A DNA stretch of 11,067 nucleotides from an uncultured Pseudomonadota bacterium (GTDB lineage: Bacteria > Pseudomonadota > Gammaproteobacteria > Burkholderiales > Eutrophovitaceae), in contig CAJXPC010000029.1 of assembly GCA_913057845.1 (NCBI GenBank), forward strand, positions 1-11,067. Direction: 5' to 3'. The position numbers and the translations under genes are program-made. The notes beneath the pieces are model-generated. The model ran no database searches, was not told the DNA's origin, and worked only from the letters and a program-made list of their open reading frames with translations. Of this stretch, positions 7,117 to 11,067 are shown one piece after another; within the stretch, counting starts at the first letter, position 1; each line of letters begins with the position of its first letter.

Positions 7117-7122
7117 TATAAT
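7117..7122 (+). promoter_or_regulatory. Putative -10 element for the ferredoxin operon
   Basis: A perfect TATAAT lies in the 84-bp divergent region, 34 bp before the ferredoxin ATG, in a position to start transcription near 7129. The -35 match is poor: TTTACA at 7090-7095 is 21 bp away, longer than the usual 16-18. A minus-strand promoter for the DHH gene may overlap, but no convincing boxes were found. Confidence 0.4.
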
Positions 7123-7156
7123 CTATAAACAACCAGTATCAACTATTTTATCGCTT

Positions 7157-7465
7157 ATGAGCTTTTATCAGCACCACGTATTTTTCTGTTGTAACCAACG
7201 CACAGATGGCCGAACCTCTTGCAATGACCGCGGTTCTCAGAATTTGAGGGATTACGCTAAGGCAAAGATTAAAGCACTCGGCATGTCAGGGCCTGACCGT
7301 GTACGCATTAATCAGGCGGGTTGCTTAGATCGATGTGATGAAGGTCCGGTTATCGTGATTTACCCGGAAGAGGTTTGGTATACCTTTATTGATGAGAGGG
7401 ACATTGACGAAATTATCGATGAACACTTGGTAGGCGGGCGGATTGTGGAGCGATTGCAAATTTGA
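7157..7465 (+). CDS. Thioredoxin-like [2Fe-2S] ferredoxin
   Basis: This small electron carrier of 102 residues is of the thioredoxin-fold (Shethna-type) 2Fe-2S family. Cysteines are arranged as in that family: C11/C12 and C22 in FFCCNQRTDGRTSCND, then C56 and C60 in GCLDRCDEGPVIVIYPEEVWY. The closing region (about 78-92) is an acidic helix, DERDIDEIIDEHL. The frame stays open upstream to 6992, but that part is antisense to the DHH gene; the product is family-like only from the ATG at 7157 (HHVFFCC). There is no clear Shine-Dalgarno. The stop overlaps the start of the next gene. Redox partners are unknown; hemJ lies two genes downstream in the same direction. Confidence 0.88.
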   Translation: MSFYQHHVFFCCNQRTDGRTSCNDRGSQNLRDYAKAKIKALGMSGPDRVRINQAGCLDRCDEGPVIVIYPEEVWYTFIDERDIDEIIDEHLVGGRIVERLQI

Positions 7466-8085
7466 ACCGTAGAAATGAAGAGTGTTTATTGATTGAGGGT
7501 TCTTCTGGAAAGCTGGAAATCGCCGTCAATGAGCCGAGTGCTGCGAGTGTCGGTTGTGCTTTGATCGCTCATCCGCACCCCTTATACGGCGGGACCTTTG
7601 ATAACAAAGTCGTGCAAACGCTTGCAAAAGCATTTTGTGCGTTGGGCCTAACCGCTGTACGTTTTAACTTTAGAGGTGTTGGCAATAGCGATGGTGTCTA
7701 CGATGGAGGTGCAGGCGAGATTGAGGATTTCGAAACGGTATTGAGCTACGCCGAGAAAAGATTTCAACCAAGCCATTTAATTTTTGCAGGGTTTTCTTTC
7801 GGCACCTATGTGGTTGCTCGTGCAGCACAAGATAAAAGCCCCCATCAGGTTGTGTTGATTGCGCCAGCGGTGGGCAAATTTGAAGTTGAGCCTGTTCCTG
7901 AGGACTCCTTGGTCTTACACGGGGAAGAAGACGATGTGGTGCTGCTGTCTGACGTGCTGAATTGGGCTCGGCCACAGCATATACCCGTGACAGTGTTCCC
8001 TGGTGCCGGACACTTTTTCCATGGAGACTTAATTCGTCTTCAAAATGTGGTGATCAATCACTGTCGACAGAAACTGTCGTCATAG
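7462..8085 (+). CDS. Alpha/beta hydrolase (COG2945-like)
   Basis: This 207-residue cytoplasmic alpha/beta-fold hydrolase has no known substrate. Family blocks are HPHPLYGGTFDNKVV (37-51), RFNFRGVGNSDG (67-78, oxyanion region), the nucleophile elbow G110-F-S112-F-G114, an acid in HGEEDDVV (probably D158) and catalytic H184 in GAGHFFHG. The full Ser-Asp-His triad is therefore visible, so it should be an active enzyme, probably an esterase or peptidase-like hydrolase of small molecules. There is no signal peptide. The start is TTG at 7462, overlapping the ferredoxin stop by four bases (TTGA). The next in-frame candidate, another TTG nine codons on, would trim the N-terminal strand, so translational coupling at 7462 is favoured. 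It sits between the ferredoxin and hemJ, but nothing shows it takes part in heme synthesis. Confidence 0.87.
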   Translation: MNRRNEECLLIEGSSGKLEIAVNEPSAASVGCALIAHPHPLYGGTFDNKVVQTLAKAFCALGLTAVRFNFRGVGNSDGVYDGGAGEIEDFETVLSYAEKRFQPSHLIFAGFSFGTYVVARAAQDKSPHQVVLIAPAVGKFEVEPVPEDSLVLHGEEDDVVLLSDVLNWARPQHIPVTVFPGAGHFFHGDLIRLQNVVINHCRQKLSS

Positions 8086-8112
8086 CGAACCAGAAAAGGA
8101 GATTCGGTTTTG

Positions 8113-8526
8113 ATGGGCATAGTGAAAGCAACGCATATTATTCTTATGGTGACCTGGTTCGCAGGCTTATTTTATTTACCACGATTATTCGTTTATCACT
8201 CGATGTCTACTGACAAACTCAGTCAGGATCGTTTCAAAATCATGGAGCGTAAATTGTTTTATGGAATCATGATGCCCGGCGCCTTATTGACCATAACTAC
8301 AGGGTTTTGGTTGGTAATTGGCGGATGGGGTTTTGAGAGTTTTTGGATTCAAGCAAAACTCGGTTTGGTGGGTGTGCTGGTGATCTATCACCTCTGGTGT
8401 GGAGTGTTGGTTAAAAAATTTAAGGACGATCAAAATCAACACTCGCATGTCTGGTACCGTTGGTTTAATGAATTCCCAGTACTGATATTGGTGGCAATTG
8501 TTTTTTTGGTGGTTTTAAAACCGTGA
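8113..8526 (+). CDS. hemJ: HemJ, protoporphyrinogen IX oxidase
   Basis: HemJ is the oxygen-independent membrane protein that oxidises protoporphyrinogen IX to protoporphyrin IX, the penultimate step of heme synthesis, in bacteria without HemG or HemY. The product is 137 residues with four membrane segments (about 5-27, 53-72, 80-100, 119-135). Family blocks are KATHIILMVTWFAGLFYLPR (5-24) with the conserved H8, LFVYH, then MERKLFYGIMMPGALLT, QAKLGLV around K82, and WYRWFNEFPVL near the end. AAGGAG at 8096-8101 is a good ribosome binding site. ATG 8113 was chosen; TTG 8110, one codon earlier, is equally possible and better spaced. The gene starts 27 bp after the hydrolase and lies 13 bp before yggS, so co-transcription is likely. 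The physiological electron acceptor of HemJ is not established. Confidence 0.95.
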   Translation: MGIVKATHIILMVTWFAGLFYLPRLFVYHSMSTDKLSQDRFKIMERKLFYGIMMPGALLTITTGFWLVIGGWGFESFWIQAKLGLVGVLVIYHLWCGVLVKKFKDDQNQHSHVWYRWFNEFPVLILVAIVFLVVLKP

Positions 8527-8539
8527 CGTTGCGCGTCAA

Positions 8540-9232
8540 ATGATGGAGAAAGAGTGCACTATCAGTGATAATTTGTTACGTGTTAATGCTCAAATAAGTA
8601 TGGCCTTAAGCCGTGCGGGACGAGAGCCAGAATCGGCGTGGTTGATTGCCGTGAGCAAAACATTTTCTGCTGATGTAATCCGAGAAGCCTATCAATCAGG
8701 ACAGTTACGCTTTGGAGAGAATTACGTGCAGGAAGCGATTAATAAGATTGACACACTGAGTGACTTGCCGCTTGAGTGGCATTTTATTGGGCCGATTCAA
8801 AGTAATAAAACACGACAAATCGCGACCAAGTTTGATTGGGTCCATTCTGTTGATCGATTAAAGATAGCCCAAAGACTCTCAGAGATAAGGTCGCAGATCG
8901 GCCGTCCGCTGAAGGTTTGTTTGCAAGTGAACGTTACAGGAGAAGAGACCAAGCGGGGGTGTCGTGTCTCAGATGTCTTTGACCTTGCGCGAGCGGTGCG
9001 GCAATTGCCTTTCTTGGATCTGCGAGGGCTGATGACCATTCCAGAGGTCAGCGCAGAGAATGGGTCAGCCTCAGACACATTTCGACGGTTAGCCGAATTG
9101 AAGGATTCCTTAAATCAAGATGGTTTTGAGTTAGATGTGTTATCAATGGGCATGTCAGATGATTTAGAAATTGGCATACAGCAAGGAGCAACATTTGTGC
9201 GGATCGGTCGAGGAATTTTTGGTGCTCGTTGA
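8540..9232 (+). CDS. yggS: YggS/PLPBP, pyridoxal-phosphate homeostasis protein
   Basis: This is a cytoplasmic PLP-binding protein of the YggS/PROSC family with alanine-racemase-like fold. It buffers vitamin B6 and amino-acid pools and has no confirmed enzyme activity. At 230 residues it is the usual length. The PLP lysine is K40 (K39 from the second Met) in LIAVSKTF. Other family blocks are RFGENYVQEA (57-66), LEWHFIGPIQSNK (78-90), QVNVTGEETKRG and the phosphate-binding end SMGMSDDLEIGIQQGATFVRIG. ATG codons at 8540 and 8543 are consecutive; no strong Shine-Dalgarno is present. It is followed by proC and yggT, the arrangement seen in Pseudomonas and many other gammaproteobacteria, which supports the identity. 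The gap to proC is 62 bp. Confidence 0.96.
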   Translation: MMEKECTISDNLLRVNAQISMALSRAGREPESAWLIAVSKTFSADVIREAYQSGQLRFGENYVQEAINKIDTLSDLPLEWHFIGPIQSNKTRQIATKFDWVHSVDRLKIAQRLSEIRSQIGRPLKVCLQVNVTGEETKRGCRVSDVFDLARAVRQLPFLDLRGLMTIPEVSAENGSASDTFRRLAELKDSLNQDGFELDVLSMGMSDDLEIGIQQGATFVRIGRGIFGAR

Positions 9233-9294
9233 GTGATATTAGAATTGAAACATATAGGATGGCCATTAAGGTCGAATACTGAGGTAACAATAAT

Positions 9295-10104
9295 ATGAAA
9301 GTTGTTTTTATCGGGGGCGGAAACATGGCGACCGCACTTATCAGCGGGCTTCTAAAAAAGGGTTCGTCTCCGAGCGATCTTCTGGTTGTAGATGTGGCGG
9401 AAGAGGCCAGAGCGAAATTTAATGCCATGCAGATAAGTACGGCGCCGAATTTTATTGATTCTGATTTTAATGCAGATGTTGTTGTATTGGCTGTGAAGCC
9501 TCAAAACTTAAAAGAAGTGGTGCAGTCGTGTGCGTCAAGTCTTAAGACAAGTCTTATTATCAGTATTGCTGCCGGTATCCCTATCGCATCAATCACACAG
9601 TGGTTGAATGGTTATAGCCGGATCATTCGTGTTATGCCGAATACGCCTGCTTTAATCCAAGCGGGCGTGTCAGGTATGTACGGAGATGACATGACCACGG
9701 GTGATCGCGAATTGGCAGAAAATGTTATGAGCTGTGTCGGGCAACATATATGGTGTGAGACAGAATCGTTAATTGATGTGGTCACGGCTATCTCTGGGAG
9801 TGGGCCTGCCTATGTATTTTATTTTATTGAAGCGCTAGAGGCCGTCGGCGCAGAGTTGGGACTTGACCGTGATGCTGCTGGGCTACTCGCTGTTGAGACG
9901 TTTTTGGGCGCCGCAAGGCTCGCTGCTCGGTCGGAAGAATCTATATCAGTATTGCGTGAGCGGGTGACCTCAAGAGGAGGAACGACGGCGGCGGCGTTGG
10001 CCTCTTTTGATGACGACAAATTAAAGGATATGATTGCTCGAGGTGTTCGGTGTGCCAGAGATCGCTCGGAGGAGTTAGCTAAAGAGTTTGGAGGAGATAA
10101 ATAA
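9295..10104 (+). CDS. proC: ProC, pyrroline-5-carboxylate reductase
   Basis: ProC reduces 1-pyrroline-5-carboxylate to L-proline with NAD(P)H, the last step of proline synthesis, in the cytoplasm. The 269 residues equal the Escherichia coli length. An N-terminal Rossmann fold starts with VFIGGGNMATALISGL (4-19), followed by VVVLAVKPQ, IISIAAGIP and RVMPNTPALI (112-121). The dimerisation and substrate domain has TAISGSGPAYVFYFIEAL (164-181), and VTSRGGTTAAAL (224-235) near the end. GAGGT at 9281-9285 precedes ATG 9295 by 9 nt. It follows yggS by 62 bp, where no clear promoter or terminator is seen. The stop TAA overlaps the yggT start by one base (TAATG). Confidence 0.97.
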   Translation: MKVVFIGGGNMATALISGLLKKGSSPSDLLVVDVAEEARAKFNAMQISTAPNFIDSDFNADVVVLAVKPQNLKEVVQSCASSLKTSLIISIAAGIPIASITQWLNGYSRIIRVMPNTPALIQAGVSGMYGDDMTTGDRELAENVMSCVGQHIWCETESLIDVVTAISGSGPAYVFYFIEALEAVGAELGLDRDAAGLLAVETFLGAARLAARSEESISVLRERVTSRGGTTAAALASFDDDKLKDMIARGVRCARDRSEELAKEFGGDK

Positions 10105-10685
10105 TGATCGAAGTTGGAATTTTTTTGCTAAAAACCGTTTTGGGTATATTGTCGCTTGCGTTTTTGCTTCGGTTCTATTTGCAGGTTGTACGAGCAACGC
10201 CACGCAACCCTTTGAGCATTTTCGTATGTGCCATTACGGATTTTGCGGTGATACCTGCGAGGCGCTTCGTTCCTGGCTGGCGTGGCTATGACTTGTCGAC
10301 ATTCTTATTGGCGTTACTTACAGAGATGTTGTTGTTGAGCATGATTTTCATTTTAAGTGGCATGGATCTTAAAACTTCGGCACTCACGACTGTGTTGGCA
10401 ATATCTTGTTTGTCTGCGGTTAGTCTAGCCAAGATGTTCGTCTACATTATTATTGTGGTTACGTTTGCTCAAGCGATTTTATCTTGGGTTAATCCTTATA
10501 GCCCTATTATGTCTTTGTTGATGGCCATGTCATCTCCATTTTTGGATATCTTTAGGCGACGCTTTAACCCGGTCGGTGGTGTGGATCTCTCCCTGTTATT
10601 TTTATTGGTGACGTGCCAGATTTTTCTGATATGGCCAATCAGCGCGCTGAATCACAGCCTAATGGTGTTTCTGACCGCATCTTAG
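10104..10685 (+). CDS. yggT: YggT-family integral membrane protein
   Basis: This inner-membrane protein of 193 residues has two YGGT repeats, a family with no settled molecular function. The first repeat (about 4-85) holds FLLKTVLGILSLAFLLRFYL, the loop RATPRNPLSIFV and ARRFVPGWRGYDLST, then a second helix. The second repeat (about 105-190) holds AKMFVYIIIVVTFAQAILSW, VNPYSPI, SPFLDIFRRRFNPVGGVDLS and a last helix. Four to five membrane segments are expected. GGAGGAG at 10090-10096 lies 7 nt before the ATG, and the start overlaps the proC stop by one base. The proC-yggT neighbourhood is widely conserved. It ends 13 bp before the convergent rng gene; no terminator is visible in that gap. Confidence 0.95.
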   Translation: MIEVGIFLLKTVLGILSLAFLLRFYLQVVRATPRNPLSIFVCAITDFAVIPARRFVPGWRGYDLSTFLLALLTEMLLLSMIFILSGMDLKTSALTTVLAISCLSAVSLAKMFVYIIIVVTFAQAILSWVNPYSPIMSLLMAMSSPFLDIFRRRFNPVGGVDLSLLFLLVTCQIFLIWPISALNHSLMVFLTAS

Positions 10686-10698
10686 TTGGGCGCCACAT

Positions 10699-11030
10699 TT
10701 ACCCGAGTACGATATCGTATTCTTGTTGTCCGTACATAGGTTCGATTTGTAGCAATATTGTTTTACCAATAAATTCTTCCGCCATTGCAATACTCTGAGA
10801 CTCTTCTTCGTGGAAAAAATCCACTACTTTTTGTGATGCAATGATGCGCAGGCTCTTCGGATTGTATTGCCGAGACTCTCGAACCAATTCACGAAGTATT
10901 TGATAGCTGATTGTTGCAATGGTTTTAATTTCCCCTTGCCCTAAACACGTGGGACACGGTTCGCATAGCACATGCGCTAACGATTCTCTAGTTCGTTTCC
11001 TCGTCATTTCTACCAAGCCAAGTTGTGTAA
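10699..11030 (-). CDS. rng: RNase G, C-terminal part (5' end lost at contig edge)
   Basis: RNase G is an RNase E-family endoribonuclease that matures 16S rRNA 5' ends and degrades some mRNAs. Only the last 109 codons are present; reading continues into the adapter at 11031 in the family frame, TQLGLVEMTRKRTRESL, so the missing part is upstream on the minus strand. The zinc-link motif CPTC is visible (C25 and C28 of the fragment) in EPCPTCLGQGE. The C-terminal half has ISYQILRELVRESRQYNP, a KVVDFFHEEES region and the closing GKTILLQIEPMYGQQEYDIVLG typical of RNase G rather than RNase E, which would extend further. An apparent TTG start at 11016 is internal, not real. It is convergent with yggT, 13 bp away. 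Confidence 0.95.
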
Positions 11031-11067
11031 CTGTCTCTTATACACATCTCCGAGCCCACGAGACCTC
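11031..11067. other. Nextera library adapter (synthetic, untrimmed)
   Basis: Positions 11031-11064 are the exact reverse complement of the adapter at 14-47, starting with the 19-bp mosaic end (CTGTCTCTTATACACATCT). The final CTC agrees with the first bases of the index complement. Natural sequence ends at 11030. Confidence 0.98.

Noticed and set aside
6992..7156. Longer ferredoxin start at 6992
   Set aside because: It would run antisense through the 5' end of the DHH gene and across the divergent promoter; family similarity begins at 7157.
8524..8538. Inverted repeat TGACG-ttgcg-CGTCA between hemJ and yggS as terminator or operator
   Set aside because: The stem is only 5 bp, it overlaps the hemJ stop, has no T run, and no regulator is suggested.
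9233..9294. Separate promoter for proC in the 62-bp gap after yggS
   Set aside because: No convincing -35/-10 pair or Pho box is visible; read-through from upstream is the simpler view.
48..11030. CRISPR array, tRNA or rRNA gene, toxin-antitoxin pair, defence or biosynthetic cluster
   Set aside because: No regular repeat series, tRNA-like cloverleaf or rRNA stretch was noticed; nearly all the natural sequence is explained by core genes and short intergenic regions (longest 171 bp).
1..11067. Inverted 34-bp repeats at both ends, containing the Tn5 mosaic end, as a composite transposon or mobile element
   Set aside because: They match the synthetic Nextera adapter, with primer and index bases outside, and no transposase gene is present.

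Overview
This window is a whole assembled contig, not a slice of a chromosome. Both ends are Illumina Nextera adapter (1-47 and 11031-11067), so the natural sequence runs only from 48 to 11030 and the gene at each end is cut by the library, not by biology. The content is ordinary core chromosome of a gammaproteobacterium. PhoB/PhoR, the UbiE-UbiJ-UbiB trio, the YggS-ProC-YggT cluster, HemJ, RNase G and an OprO/OprP-type porin are all recognisable, and the mix resembles aquatic Pseudomonas/Cellvibrio-type lineages. I cannot place it more precisely without a search.

Layout. Left (48-1168, minus strand): phosphate-starvation regulator phoB followed by a truncated phoR that starts at TTG. Centre left (1251-4519, plus strand): a tight operon of a DUF971 gene, ubiE, ubiJ and ubiB, divergent from phoB, for ubiquinone biosynthesis. 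Centre (4691-6001, plus): a phosphate-selective-type porin with a strong terminator behind it. Right of that (6113-7072, minus): a DHH-family phosphoesterase convergent with the porin. Right (7157-10685, plus): a probable six-gene run of 2Fe-2S ferredoxin, alpha/beta hydrolase, hemJ, yggS, proC and yggT. Far right (10699-11030, minus): the 3' end of rng (RNase G), convergent with yggT.

The best regulatory signal is a pair of matching Pho-type promoters. One drives phoB (1204-1237, minus strand) and one drives the porin (4557-4590, plus strand). Each has two 7-bp half-sites at 11-bp period, then exactly 10 bp, then TAATAT. This joins regulator, sensor and porin into one local phosphate-starvation unit wrapped around the ubiquinone operon. 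The phoB box also sits 13 bp from the first codon of the divergent DUF971-ubi operon, so PhoB binding could affect ubiquinone genes too.

I looked for mobile elements, CRISPR, defence, toxin-antitoxin and biosynthetic signatures and saw none. I do not see an undescribed system here. The interest lies in regulation, in a few poorly characterised conserved genes (DUF971, DHH protein, ferredoxin, hydrolase), and in the adapter contamination.
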